A stretch of DNA of 64,000 nt from Heliocidaris erythrogramma (GCA_025617745.1 CM046868.1:16496615-16560614); one strand, 5' to 3'. Positions 46,618 to 57,869 are shown, numbered from the stretch's first letter. Translations and numbers: made by a program. Notes: generated from the letters alone by a model not told the origin.

Positions 46618-47518
46618 GGCTTGTCTCGAATGGGTGGGTTGTGGGAGCGGGATGGGAGCGGGAGCGGGCACACCCTTTCGAGACAAGCCCCGCCGGTTAT
46701 CTCGAATGGACGCGTTCCCAGCGAGAAGTTCAATGAACGCGCCACTTCGAGACAACCGGGGGGGGGGGGGGGGGGGGGTTGGGGGGCTTTCCTCGAATGG
46801 GTGTGTTGAGTAGACTTTTGTAACAGATGTTTTAGAAATTTTTGAAAAATGTACTCTTGCTGTTTTTTTTTTTCATTTTTCTTTTGTCTAAGATGTAGAA
46901 AATATAATAAAACAGTATCTAAAAAAAGCTTTTGACAAGGAAATCATTATTTGTGCAAAATAAATAGAATTGAATAATTATGCATTAAAATACACAGGGA
47001 CGAAAGGGCATAGCTAGGATTTTTGTATTTATTTATTTATTATTATTTTTGTTTGGCGTGACCTGGGCCCCGTAACATAAAGAGTGTTTAGCTGATATCG
47101 TTGAAAGCATGACTGGAAAAATGAGGTAAATCCTAGCTACGCCACTTGCCCTTTTGTCCCTGTGTGTTTTAATGCATAATTATTCAATTCTCCTATTTTT
47201 TTTGCACAAATGATTTCCTTGTCAAAAGCTTTTTTTAGATACTGTTTTATTATATTTTCTACATCTTAGACAAAAGAAAAACAAAAAAAAAAAAAAACAG
47301 CAAGAGTACATTTTTCAAAAATTTCTAAAACGTCTCGTTACAAAAGTCTACTCAACACACCCATTCGAGGAAAGCCCCCCGGTTGTCTCGAAGTGGCGCG
47401 TTCATTGAACTTCTCGCTGGGAACGCGTCCATTCGAGATAACCGGGGGCTTGTCTCGAAAGGGTGTGCCCGTTCCCGCTCCCATCCCGCTCCCGCAACCC
47501 ACCCATTCGAGACAAGCC
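46618..47518. mobile_element. 901-bp near-palindrome with 9-bp target duplication (Mutator-like MITE)
   Basis: TTTTGCATT occurs immediately outside both ends (46609-46617 and 47519-47527). The arms of about 400 bases are near-perfect inverted copies starting GGCTTGTCTCGAATGGGTGG, with repeated TCGAGACAAGCC-type motifs inside. The loop lies around 47020-47120. A poly-G run is about 20 bases in the left arm and 6 in the right. Nine-base duplications with long TIRs point to the Mutator (MULE) superfamily. Confidence 0.88.
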
Positions 47519-47803
47519 TTTTGCATTTGTGTCAGGCTTGGCTAAAAACCTTCAGTTTGGCAAAGTTTGAGATCAGTTCTTGGTCGCGAGATACAGCACT
47601 GGTAAAATTTCCTATTTCCCCTTGAATATTTCATAAAGTGAGCGTATGAATCTCGACATATACTGACTGCTGAAAGCGTAAACCATCAGCCAAAGCATAG
47701 AAACATATGGTGAAGTGGAGGAAAGGAAAATTGTGTACTTTCATGCAAAATTTTAAGTGCAAAACTGTCTTATTGCAGTATGAATCAGTTATAAACTTCT
47801 CAC

Positions 47804-47842
47804 CTGATTCAAAATCCTCTTCTATGTTTTCAGCCCCTTCGT
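47804..47842 (-). CDS. Host-gene exon 2 in this window (39 nt, acidic)
   Basis: The acceptor CTCCTCTCGCAG and donor GTGAGAAG bound a frame that completes a codon from 61344-61364 with its first two bases, reads EGAENIEEDFES and leaves one base that joins the next exon at 35167. It is strongly acidic. Splice sites and phase both fit the minus-strand gene. Confidence 0.68.
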
Positions 47843-48980
47843 CTGCGAGAGGAGTAGTTGTAGTTTAGTTAATAAATGTTCTTTAACAGATAACTTCTTT
47901 CTGTCATAAAGGGCTGGTTAAGACCTGAATGATAACGGTAATGACAAACTGTTCCCAAATTGCTCCCCTGTTGTTTATATGGAAGAGACATTGGAAATGA
48001 TTGTAGGTCCCACCAAATGATTTGTGCGAATGAGGCTTCCTTAACAATTTTATAAACACACTGGGAATGCTTGGCAAGTGATTGTTTGAGGACAAATCTC
48101 AACAAAACTATTTGTGAGCCAATAATTTCACTTCTTTGACGGTAAGTTATTTCAAAAGCCATGCTGGCAGTGTTTATAGTCTTGGACAGAACCAACGATT
48201 AATAGTTGTCAAAACTGTTCAGAAGGGACCACTTTTATAGTTATTGTTTCGTACAATATATTGTTACTTTTATCATTCAGGTCTGATTTCCTTTATATAC
48301 ATGTATAATAAAGCATTAAAGATAATACTTTATTAGCTAGCTTTATTAGCGAAGCGAAATGGCGTGTAAATAAAGACACGGGAAAGACGCAAAGAGCGAA
48401 ATTGCTAGATTTGTATAAATGAATCTAAATGAATCTAAAATCACAATTAGACATATCTCAATAAAGTTTGCATATCATTTTGCTTAAAAATGTTCATAGA
48501 GTTAAATATTAATTCTGCATCCTAATATTTTCGTTCTGCCTCTATAGAATAAAATAAGATTTTAAATAAGTTTGTCACATGAGTTTTTCCCGCGTTCTTA
48601 CGTACCATCACATTTCGCCGAGCTATACCTTATAACAAATTAAATCCAACATGCTTCATGAAATAATAACTGGAAGTGATTATATATTAAAGTTGCTTAT
48701 TAAATACAAACAATTTCTTTATCCAAAAGTGAATTTCAACTTCAAGTACTACTTTAACACTGTCATAGAATTATGTCAAAGAAATCTTAGAAAAATTTGC
48801 AACTAATATATCACATATATTTGAAAATCAATTTCTTTTTCACTTGCACTACAAATAATTCATGCAAGTAAAGAAAAAAACCCCTAAAGTTTATTTTCAA
48901 AAATGTAAATTTGTAAGAAAAACTGAGTAAAACATATCATCAACATAAAGGCTTGAATAACTTGATCTCAGAAGAGTTGT
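47843..48980. other. AT-rich intron-like sequence
   Basis: No gene or clear repeat structure is seen. Confidence 0.45.
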
Positions 48981-49126
48981 GGGCCCCGTTTCATAAAACT
49001 TGCTATGACAAGCTATAATAATTGTTATAAGCTACTGAAATCCTTACATTTGATTGGCTATGAGCAGATTTGTCATATAGATCTCTGGCAGTTGTAATTG
49101 ATTATAAGTTTCATGAAACAGGGCCC
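48981..49126. repeat. Short MITE with GGGCCC(C/T)GTTTCAT termini
   Basis: GGGCCCCGTTTCATAAAACT at the left and its inverted partner (AGTTTCATGAAACAGGGCCC) at the right enclose about 100 bases. The terminus is widespread in marine invertebrate genomes as far as I recall. The target duplication is unclear. Confidence 0.75.
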
Positions 49127-49190
49127 TGAGCAATTATATCTTAGGTATGTGCTTTTAAAGAGGTGATATACTACAATATTGTTTGCTAAC

Positions 49191-49255
49191 AGCCAGAAGG
49201 GCATTAACTCATATAACTTTTACATAGAGATAAAGTCCTTCTGGCTCTCAAAAGA
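49191..49255. repeat. Small hairpin repeat (AGCCAGAAGG...CCTTCTGGCT)
   Basis: AGCCAGAAGGGCATTAACTC and TAAAGTCCTTCTGGCT form a 65-base inverted repeat. Related pieces are at 7786 and 57474, suggesting a dispersed miniature element. Confidence 0.6.
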
Positions 49256-49444
49256 CAATATACTGATTTCTTGCTTACTTTTGTACTTTGTCATGCTTAC
49301 AGGAAAACTTTCATTCATTAAAAGTCAGAGTATATACCAAAACAGGTATATAGGCCTATACTGTAAAAAGTGTGAGGGGAACTTACTTTTTTGGTTGAAT
49401 ATATTTTCATATAGTTACCTCAGTGACTTTCGTGAATATCTTAG

Positions 49445-49800
49445 ATTTGTAAAATCAGCACTGATTTTCTTATTTACTATATAAATCTATATACCTACCT
49501 ATTATGCCTGTAGTCTTGACTACGGGACCCCTTCGAGAATTATCACACATGTGTCACAAAATTGTGCGCACCCCCCGTAATCCTATTGTCCCCTTCGCCA
49601 CTCACGCGCGTCAATACGCTACGGCCATCTTCCTCTTTTGCGAGCAATCCCAAGTAGAAACATGTTGCTTGCAAGGTGAGGGGAAGGAGGGAGGGTCATA
49701 GGTAGGTATATAGATTTATATAGTAAATAAGAAAATCAGTGCTGATTTTACAAATTTACTGCAATAAATCATATATACCTACCTATTATGCCAGACCAGC
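49445..49800. repeat. DIRS-4 left ITR and internal complementary region
   Basis: The ICR (49690-49797) has two halves. The first (to GATTTTACAAAT) is the complement of the left element end starting at 49445; the second (AATTTACTGCAATAAATCAT...) is the complement of the right end finishing at 55647. The ICR thus spells the joined ends, as the DIRS circle model requires. Confidence 0.9.
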
Positions 49801-49859
49801 GCCAACTCAAAGCCCGGGAGGCATGTTTCGAGCAGAAGGGAATAGGATTACACCAGAGA

Positions 49860-50960
49860 CTACAAAGAAGACACAGCGGCATTCAAGGTGGCTGACGCAA
49901 ACAAAGCTTCACCTGCGGGAATATCCCTAAGGTAGCAAGAAATGAAGGAATTGGGCGAACGCCAATAAGCAGCCTTCAAAATATCAACAAGCGCCACACC
50001 TTGAAACAGAGCCCAAGAAGTGCTGACACTACGAGTATCATGAGCACGAGGCTTACTGTCGGATAAAAGAGCCTCTGTGCCAGCGGCCCTAATAGCTTCA
50101 ACGATCCATCTAGAGATGGAATCAAGAGAGGCAGGAGAAAAAGGCTCTCTAGTGATCAGGAACAACTGATCATCCTTACGATAAGACTTAGTCTTATCAA
50201 TATACCATTTGAGAGCCCTTACAGGACACCAAACTTTGTCCTCACGCACCGAAGAAAAGTTAGAAAGCGGACAAAGAAAAATCTCAACAGGGCCAGAGGC
50301 AGCCGTCTGATTCTTGGCCACAAAAGAAGCCCTAGGAATCAATCTAACGCCTTTTCTCTCCCAGCGAACATGACCAGGAGTAAGACAGAGAGCATGAAGA
50401 GTACTGCGCCTCTGCCCAGAGGCAATAGCTACCAAAAAGAGCGTCTTAACCGTAAGATGATGAAGCGAAGCTTCACCTAACGGTTCAAAAGGAGGTTTCG
50501 CCAAGGCCTCCAGGACCTTAGGCAGACTCCAAGACGGCACTAACTTAGAAAACGAAGGTCGTTTCAGAAAGAACGAACGAATCAAACCACTTAGTAGCGG
50601 GGAATTGGAAATCCCCGAACCATCCGAGAAACCCGAATGAATGGCCCCGATCGCCGAACGGTAGCCTCGGATAGTAGAAATAGATCTCCCTTTGTCAAAT
50701 AACGAGATTAAGAAATCCGCAATTGAACCAATAGGAGCCTTAGAAGGGGTTTGATTTCTCTCTTTGCACCAAAGGAAAAAGACCGAGAGACAGGAATTGT
50801 AAATTTCCCTAGTAGAAACCCTACGACTGGACATTAAAAAGTCCGCGGCTCTATCAGAGAGACCCGACTGTCTTGCAGATTCCCTGACAGGGGCCAAGCA
50901 GTCAAATGAAGAGACTCCGGATTGTGGTGAAGAATCCCCGATAGGGGCTGTAACACCAGA
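49860..50960 (-). CDS. DIRS-4 tyrosine recombinase (YR) domain
   Basis: The open frame extends upstream to 52733 (957 residues), but only the last 370 or so residues resemble YR; the upstream part overlaps RT in another frame and may not be translated. Seen in order: LSDRAADFLMSSRRVSTRE, IRGYRSAIGAIHSGF, first catalytic Arg near residue 776 (GQRRSTLHALC), HDTR at 898-901, Trp 924 and the Tyr nucleophile near 934 (ISCYLRD; codon 49934-49932). All catalytic positions are intact, unlike the other copies. It would integrate the circular DNA copy in the nucleus. The start or frameshift site is not resolved. Confidence 0.88.
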   Translation of the reverse strand, partial: SGVTAPIGDSSPQSGVSSFDCLAPVRESARQSGLSDRAADFLMSSRRVSTREIYNSCLSVFFLWCKERNQTPSKAPIGSIADFLISLFDKGRSISTIRGYRSAIGAIHSGFSDGSGISNSPLLSGLIRSFFLKRPSFSKLVPSWSLPKVLEALAKPPFEPLGEASLHHLTVKTLFLVAIASGQRRSTLHALCLTPGHVRWERKGVRLIPRASFVAKNQTAASGPVEIFLCPLSNFSSVREDKVWCPVRALKWYIDKTKSYRKDDQLFLITREPFSPASLDSISRWIVEAIRAAGTEALLSDSKPRAHDTRSVSTSWALFQGVALVDILKAAYWRSPNSFISCYLRDIPAGEALFASATLNAAVSSL

Positions 50961-52885
50961 TCCGCTCTTAACGGGAGAACGGAGAACGGTTGAGCCCTTA
51001 GAAGGCTCATAAGTTCCGGAAACCAATTCCTCCTGGGCCAAAAGGGAGCTATTACAAGCGCCCTCGCCCGATCTTCCCTGATTTTCCGCAAGACACGCGG
51101 AATCAGTTGGAAGGGAGGAAAGGCGAATCCCTGAAGGTTCTCCCAGCTGAGGGAGAAAGCATCGAGAGCCCATGCTCCCTGATCGCGAACACGGGAGCGA
51201 ACACGGGAGCAATACTTCGGCAGCTGGTGATTTAGCACCGACGCAAATAGATCCACTTCCAATGGACCTAGGCAACTGCGAATGCGGCAAAATACCTCCA
51301 GATGGAGCGTCCATTCCGATGGAAGATACCTGCCCCGGGACAGAAAATCCGCAATGAGGTTTTCCCGACCGGGGATGAAAGAGGCCACGGGTGTGATTGC
51401 CATGCGACGACACCACCTCCACAGCTGAGCTGCTAGGGCATTCAGGGCAACCGAACGAGTGCCTCTCTGCCGATTGATATATGCCGCCACAGTAACATTG
51501 TCCGTGAGAATCAGAACCGAACGACTGAGAAGTCGACTTCTGAAATGGAGCAAGGTCAACAGAACTGCCATAAACTCCAGGACATTGATATGAGGAAGAG
51601 TCCCAAGATGAGACCAATCCCCCGCAACCGTGCTGCCGTTGCAGTGTCCTCCCCACCCCAACCGAGAGGCATCCGTCGAAACCGATATCGACGGAAGAGG
51701 GGCAGAGAAGGACCTGCCTCGCGCGAGAAACACCTCGCTCGTCCAACAAGAGAGAAGAGACTTGATCCCTACTGGTACTGGAACCCAGACCAAAAGAGAG
51801 TCTTTTCCCGGCTTGAAGAACCTGAGGAGATGTCTCTGAAAGGGTCTCATGAGGAGCCGGCAGTCCTCTAGAACATCGACTAGACTGGCTAGATAACCTA
51901 GAAACTGAAGCCACTGTCTGGCCGAGACTCTTCTGGCCAGCAAGAGCTTGCGAGCCGCAGAGACAATGGTGAGAATCCTGACTCGACTGGGCCGAGCCAA
52001 CTGATTCCTTATGTCTAACACCGCCCCCAGAAAAACTGGGCTGCGAGTGGGAACTAACTCTGACTTCTCCCAATTTATTAGGAAACCTAAGTCTTGAGTA
52101 AGAGAGACGAGCAAACGAGTCTCGTCCACCAAGCGATCGCGCGACTCCGCAAGGAGAAGCCAATCGTCTAGGTAACAAAACAACCGCAGGCCGCGACGCC
52201 TCAGAGAGGCCGCTAGCACCGCTACAACTTGAGTAAAAACCCGAGGGGCCGGGCGCAGCCCGAAGGGAAGAGCACGAAAACGATAAGTCTCCGAGAGGAA
52301 GGAGAACCCCAGAAGATCGCGAGATGCGCGATGAATGGGAATGTGAAAGTACGCGTCCTTGAGATCTATCGAGACCGCGTAGTCTTCCCTTTTGATCAAC
52401 GGAAGAATGGAGGCAAGAGTCTCCATCCGAAAATGAACCTGAGGAATGAATTTGTTTATTCTTTTCAGGTTCAGTATCAAACGAAGTTTTCCCGAGCGCT
52501 TGGGAATAACGAAAATTGGAGAAAGGGAAAGAGACGGCCTGTCTCTTACCCTTTCTATAGCCCTCTTTTCCAAAAGAGACTCGATCTCCTTTGAAGCATG
52601 AGACCGAGACAGGGCAGACATGGGAGGTGACCGAATTCTTATAGCCCCTCCGGGGATCGAGGCGCAAAGATCTATGAAGAATCCGTCTCGCACGACGGAG
52701 AGAACAAACACGTCCCCGGAGATGGCCTCCCAAGCGGGGAGAAACGCATGAAGTCGGCCACCTACCACATTCGGTCGAACAAGCGCTCGGGGAAAAACAT
52801 CAAAATCCAGGCTTGGCCTTCTGCGAAGCCATCGCCTTACCACGAGAACCTCTCGAAAAGCCCCTGCCACGACTCCCTCTCCCAC
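50834..52885 (-). CDS. DIRS-4 reverse transcriptase / RNase H (683 aa, plus C-terminal domain)
   Basis: RT: palm motif A DLKDAYFHIPI (about 174-184), LPFGLRPAPRVFT (206-218) and the catalytic YLDDWLL (238-244). RNase H: STDAS (403-407), the Glu in INVLEFM (about 437), LTDN (460-463) and LIADFLSRG (510-518), so the acidic residues are all present. The last 150 residues (LFASVLNHQLPKY, DAFSLSW, FAFPPFQLIPRVL, APFWPRRNWFPEL) match the conserved tail sometimes called a methyltransferase-like domain in DIRS elements; I see no proof of catalysis. It overlaps gag by 86 bases and YR extensively, each in a different frame. Confidence 0.92.
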   Translation of the reverse strand: MGEGVVAGAFREVLVVRRWLRRRPSLDFDVFPRALVRPNVVGGRLHAFLPAWEAISGDVFVLSVVRDGFFIDLCASIPGGAIRIRSPPMSALSRSHASKEIESLLEKRAIERVRDRPSLSLSPIFVIPKRSGKLRLILNLKRINKFIPQVHFRMETLASILPLIKREDYAVSIDLKDAYFHIPIHRASRDLLGFSFLSETYRFRALPFGLRPAPRVFTQVVAVLAASLRRRGLRLFCYLDDWLLLAESRDRLVDETRLLVSLTQDLGFLINWEKSELVPTRSPVFLGAVLDIRNQLARPSRVRILTIVSAARKLLLARRVSARQWLQFLGYLASLVDVLEDCRLLMRPFQRHLLRFFKPGKDSLLVWVPVPVGIKSLLSCWTSEVFLARGRSFSAPLPSISVSTDASRLGWGGHCNGSTVAGDWSHLGTLPHINVLEFMAVLLTLLHFRSRLLSRSVLILTDNVTVAAYINRQRGTRSVALNALAAQLWRWCRRMAITPVASFIPGRENLIADFLSRGRYLPSEWTLHLEVFCRIRSCLGPLEVDLFASVLNHQLPKYCSRVRSRVRDQGAWALDAFSLSWENLQGFAFPPFQLIPRVLRKIREDRARALVIAPFWPRRNWFPELMSLLRAQPFSVLPLRADLVLQPLSGILHHNPESLHLTAWPLSGNLQDSRVSLIEPRTF

Positions 52886-55055
52886 GAGAAGGAGCTGGCT
52901 GAGGCTCAGGAGGCGGGACCCTAGACACGCGACTGCGTTGACCCGTAACGGGACCAGCAGGTCTACGCCGAACAGGGGCCCGCGTTGGCTTAGAGCTAGT
53001 GTGAAACTGCTTAGTCATATCCGAGATCTGCTTTCGCGCATCGATCTCTCTTTGAAACACCGTAGCGAATTTACCACCAAAAAGCGAAGGACCCCGAGAC
53101 GGAACATCTCGGAGAAGTTGAGCAATGCCCGACTCTCTAACACCCAGTGCCGAGAGAGCCGAGGTCCTGCGACGGAACGTAGCCGAAGCAGCTGCGGTGG
53201 AAAGCTGCGACCACTGCAGACAAAAAAGAGTATGCAGCAAGTCGTCAATAATCAGCTTGTCACCATCGGTAACATTCAACTCCTCCGCCCTGGACCTAAG
53301 GTCGGAGAGAAGCCCTTGAAAAGCCGCCAAACGCATCCCTGACCTAATGTGGTTTTCAATATTAGACCAAATCTTATCCTCCGCCCTGAACGCAGCGGAG
53401 GTAAGCGGATTAGTCGCCCGCAAGCGACGACCAACCTCTAAAATCTCAGGAGAAAGAGTCTTAGCCTTGAAAAAGCTGTCTTGGTCCTGAGAACAAAAGG
53501 CAAAGGCCTTACCCCTGACCGCATTAGATCGCTTAACCAACAGCGCGGCCTCAATGCGGTCATACTCCAGCTTGAAAACCTCCTCAAGAGCAATACCCTC
53601 AGAGGAGACCTGCTGCTTGAAATTCCAACGCGAAGTCGAACCCTGCGCGCGGGTTGACTGAACTTCAGGGAGATATTTGGACAACAATATCGCTTCCACT
53701 CAACAGAGATTGAGCGATTGAGACTCCGCCTGCCCAAGCGATTCGGGAACCGAAGCTTGAGAGGACACATCCAAATCTGGTTCCACCCGAGTGGAATGAG
53801 ACAAAGGAACGCTAACAAAGGCCTCCGCAGGCAGGTCCCCGCATGATTCACCAAAAGTCTCCTCGCCCGGCGGAGCCCCAAGGGCCGCGGGAATAGGAGG
53901 CACATGCGAATCAGTCTCAGACAAAGAGGAATCAATCACAAAAGGCTGATTAGACTCAAAGCGAGATCCCTGAATAGGGACAGAAGTCAGGGTTGAAGAA
54001 GCCGGTACAAAGGACCAACCCTGATTCTGAGCAAAAGCCCGCATCATACTGAACATGTCAGCTTGAGAGGAGCTAGCCGGGTTAGCCAGGCCAGACGGGC
54101 AAGAGGCCGGCAAAGCCTTGCCGCTTTTTGCCTTCTTCTTGGCCTTTTTCTTGGCTGGCTCGACTAGAGTCGTAGCCGAAACCCTTTTCTTAGAACGCTT
54201 AATCGGATTCGTTCGGATCCCCGAAGCCTCTTCGGAAACACGAACCGATCCCTCCGCGGAGGGACGTTCACTTCCCATAAAGGGATTGGAGCGCTCATGG
54301 CGTAAGCCTAGAGAATCGCCCAAATCACCCATATTGGCTAGGCAAGAAGATGCCATAGCCATGGGTTGGGAGCTAAAAGCTCCCAGTGCGTGGGCAGACC
54401 GAGATGACTCGGTATGTGCCCGATGACTACTAAAGGCGTGTGAACCCACTATTGGACCGCTCGAAAGCAGCAATAGGGGAGCACTAGTAGTCACGCACTC
54501 AGGTGAAAACACCTGTTGCTCCGAAGAGCGTCCATAATTGTTAGCTCGAGCATTCCCATCAGCTGGCAACTGAGACAGCCCAGAAAGTACTCGTTCCCCC
54601 ATATGGCGTTTGCCGGGGGCTAGGGTTTGAGAACCCAGACCAACATGGACTAAGCCCGTGGGTTGCCCTGCAGTAGTGGGGCGCGTCTCCCCTAACGGAT
54701 CAGAGCGAGTGAACGCTACCGTACGGGAAACAACAGCCCCCCCCTCTGGTCTCAGCGACCGGGGGATTGGATTCGAGATATCCAAACCACTAGAATCTGA
54801 CGCCACCCACCCCGAAACCACAGGCTTCGGAGTTGACAATCCCGATTCAGTTAACGCCACCCGTCCCGAAGCCGCAAGCTCCGAGACTGGCAAACTCTGC
54901 AAGGGAACACCACTAGGCAACTTACCTTTAGCCCTCCTCCCTCCCCCGCGTACCGCTGTACTCGGGGGAGTTCTGGAAGGCCGAGCCGTCTTGCTAGACA
55001 ACTCTTCGGAAGAAGCAGGTCTCCTTGACCCAGCTGCTTCTTCTTCCGAATTCAT
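52800..55055 (-). CDS. DIRS-4 gag-like gene with one in-frame TGA
   Basis: The start is taken at 55055 (MNSEEEAAGSRRPASSEE), 13 codons inside the open frame, because the preceding residues look like untranslated leader. The first part is Ser/Pro-rich with a nuclear-localisation-like KPAKKKAKKKAKSGK-type patch (near 54150). A single TGA at 53702-53700 interrupts the frame; the same frame continues for 299 codons to 52800 with ILLSKYLPE, LQWSQLSTAA and a C-terminal Arg/Gly-rich tail (SRGRGSRGRGFSRGSRG) likely to bind nucleic acid. Gag function is inferred from position. Confidence 0.8.
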
Positions 55056-55099
55056 ACCACTGCAATAAAACAGACAATAAAGTATACTTTTCAAAATAA

Positions 55100-55647
55100 G
55101 AAATACTTCAACTGAATGCAGTAAATAAAACTAAAGTTTATTTGGGAGATACGCACTAAAGAAATTTTCACAGCCTAAAAACCGTAAGAACAAACACCGA
55201 ACCCAAAGGCTCGGTGACAAACGGAAACACCCGCAAACACAGAAATATCTACGTGGGGCTGACCGTGAAAGAGAAAAATAAATGCCAAGAAAGGGAATAA
55301 AAAAATCCCTTGCAATCGGCAAGAGTGACTACTAAAACACAAAGTACTATAATCTAAACGAATATAGATACCTAAAAGTGCTTTAACTATGCGAAAAAGC
55401 GCACCTAAAAGATACTATACGACCTGATTTCAGGAGCGCTGTGACTATACGTCCTATCTCGTCGGGGGCGAGCAAGAAAGAGGAAGATGGCCGTAGCGTA
55501 TTGACGCGTGTGAGTGGCGAAGGGGACAATAGGATTACGGGGGGTGCGCACAATATTGTGACTCATGTGTGATAAATTCTCGAAGGGGTCCCGTAGTCAA
55601 GACTACAGGCATAATAGGTAGGTATATATGATTTATTGCAGTAAATT
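55100..55647. repeat. DIRS-4 5' leader and right ITR
   Basis: Non-coding leader of about 380 bases and the ITR (55480-55647) ending CATAATAGGTAGGTATATAT, ATTTATTGCAGTAAATT. It is the inverted copy of 49487-49650. Transcription of the element should start in this region. Confidence 0.85.
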
Positions 55648-55653
55648 ACATTA

Positions 55654-55785
55654 TTCATGATACCATTACGAACCAAAATCAGAAAGATTTTACATTTTTA
55701 ACTTTCATATCTAATGCTTTTGCACTGTCTTCCCATTTCCCCCAAATTGTCCAGCAGTCAGACTGTACAGTGTGCGAAGGCCTTA
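55654..55785. mobile_element. Right half of a Harbinger-like MITE, next to DIRS-4
   Basis: AGATTTTACAT, TTCATATC and CAGTCAGACTGTACAGTGTG align with 42720-42812 of the 416-bp MITE, ending CTTAA. The left half is absent; DIRS-4 begins a few bases away, but I could not find the missing half on its other side. Confidence 0.6.
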
Positions 55786-57869
55786 ATTTACTCTGTAATG
55801 AATTGCAACAAACAAGTGTAACAGATAAACTCACGTATAGCAGTACATAATTACCAAACCCGAAAGCAACTCAACACCAAGCAAATATACACGTACATGC
55901 AAGGGAAGCAACACAAAAGAAACAGAAAAAGAAACTAGCCTGCAAATCAGTACGCAGGATTACTTAAATGTATCTTCTCCCATAAAAACTTATTTATTCA
56001 TCGAATCAGATTTTTAGACCATATATATTTCATGGGTTGGTTGATTGATCCAGGGGGTATTAACACTTTCATAGAGAACTGGCTTGGATGAAAGCAGACA
56101 AATCAGAGAAAGATATTAGTGAAAGTTTGAGATAAATCGGAAAAAGAATAAGGTAATTATGAATTTTGAAAGTTGAGATCATGATATTGAGATCCTTGCA
56201 AGTAGATTCCCCATATCATTAGTGATCTCAGCTTTCATACATCAATAACTTTCTTACACTGTGTCCAACGTTTCTCGAACTTTCACTTTCTCCTTTTCTG
56301 CTTCGTCTGCTTCTCCTCAATCCAAGTTTCCACAAAAAGGGAGAATTCCCCTTTGGAAAAATAAGCTGATTTGATTAGTTGCCTATAACCATGTTCAGCC
56401 AAATATTCTACTTATAGCTTCAATACATAATATGTACATGTAGGAGAGGTCAGGTTAATACTAGGGGATAGCGTATGTGTGTGTGTGTGTGAGGAGGGGG
56501 GGGGGGGCGGTCTGGTAGTTAGTTGCCAATCACAATATACCACTAGATATTCTACTGATAGCTTCAATAGACAATGGACTCTTCTTCACGGATAGGAGAC
56601 ATTGGGTTAGTAAAAGGGGCAAGCGCATAGCTAGTTTAAAGAGATAGTTAAGTCACCAGAAGTTGCCCCCCATTGGTCGTCATTTCATGGACCATCAAAA
56701 AGTTCCCTCCATGACTTTGTACATATGCATTTTCTACGGGAAAAATTGTTTCATCTGATCATCTCTATATAACGTGCATAGAGAATTGAGAATTAATTAC
56801 AAGTATTATATGCTGAATAAATTGAATGTTGTTATATTCTGGTTTTAATACAACAAGATTGTTTTCAATCCATTTTTAAAGATCAGAATCATGAATTTTA
56901 TGCTATAATTGCATATCAGCACAAGATTTCATGGTGTACATTTGTATTCCCAGGTACAAATTATCATGTTACCTGCATACACAGTATCTCCATAATGAAT
57001 CTTTTGGAGGGAAATTTTCAGAGCTCCATGTTTTCACCTACAGCCCTGGAAAAAATATTAAACCAAGTTCTAAAATGATTTTCATTGTACTTGCTTGATT
57101 ACAGCAATCATACCTTGCTACTCTTGTTATTTAATTTCCTTCTTCTTCCCACAGAAATTTCATTTTCAGTAACTTTTTTTTGTCTAATAATTCTTTCCAT
57201 GGCTGTACGACTGCCTTCGCGTACATGTGTCGTAGCTATCTCTCTAAATGTGCTATGGGCAAGTGTAGAGGGGGCCTCGATCTATCTACATACAAGGCTG
57301 GATGCAGTGCTGTTGGGGGGGGGGGGGGGGTGGGGGTCCGAGCAGTGCCCTTACCTTCGTGAAATACTTCATATGTCTCTTCCTCAACACCAACTTTAAA
57401 TATTGAAAAACAAGGTCATGGAAATGAAATTCCTGATAAGCTATACAAAGATATAATTTCATCTGTTGAGAGCCAGAAGGGCGTTAACTCTGTGTTAAAG
57501 TGTATGTTTGAGTTAATGCGTATCTGGCCAAAAATAAAGAAAAAGATAATTTGATAGTTAATGGTTGATGCTCTTCACAAGATTAAGAGGAAATTTATAT
57601 GCCCATATTCCTAAATCTTTACTAATATATACTTTATACATGAGGTGGTCAACTATCCACATAGATATTTGACAACTCTTGCAAATTTATAACTAATTGC
57701 CCAACTATCATTCGAAGTATTTTGTGTATATTTCCGGTTGTCTCCTGATCGCCATTTCCCTCGGGGCAGTACTTCCAGTATATTGTAGGTAGCATATCGT
57801 CATAGGTTCTCCAATAAGAGAAAATCCTACAGATGTATACATTTTGAAAAATTGACATTCTAGTAATTT
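55786..57869. other. AT-rich region with MITE remnants
   Basis: Bases 56040-56360 form an inverted repeat (GTGAAAGTTTGAGA with its partner in TCTCGAACTTTCAC) of the same style as 34091-34654. A GT microsatellite lies at 56470-56490, a hairpin-family fragment at 57474-57495 and a poly-G run near 57315. No exon is supported. Confidence 0.5.

Larger units (their letters stand above)
49445..55647 (-). mobile_element. DIRS-4: nearly complete DIRS retrotransposon (6.2 kb)
   Basis: It has inverted terminal repeats, an ICR, and in order on the minus strand gag (55055 to 52800), RT/RNase H (52885 to 50834) and YR (open frame 52733 to 49860), the last two overlapping in different frames. The ITR bodies 49487-49650 and 55480-55612 are inverted with few differences. 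DIRS elements are thought to replicate through a circle that YR inserts without making long target duplications, and none is seen. This is the only copy here with all enzyme domains open; gag carries one stop. Confidence 0.93.

Noticed and set aside
49860-52885. RT next to a phage-type integrase, suggesting a diversity-generating retroelement or prophage
   Set aside because: The ITR/ICR structure, RNase H, gag and multiple diverged copies identify DIRS retrotransposons.
53700-53702. TGA in gag as selenocysteine
   Set aside because: No reason for selenocysteine in gag, no SECIS seen, and a related copy is open there. Mutation or readthrough is simpler.
51172-54426. Plus-strand open frames of 60-136 residues across DIRS-4
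   Set aside because: Antisense shadows of gag and RT/YR frames in GC-richer coding DNA.
57085-57399. 104-residue plus-strand open frame with an upstream intron-like acceptor
   Set aside because: Runs through a poly-G tract and has no family resemblance; the TTCCCACAG acceptor alone is insufficient.
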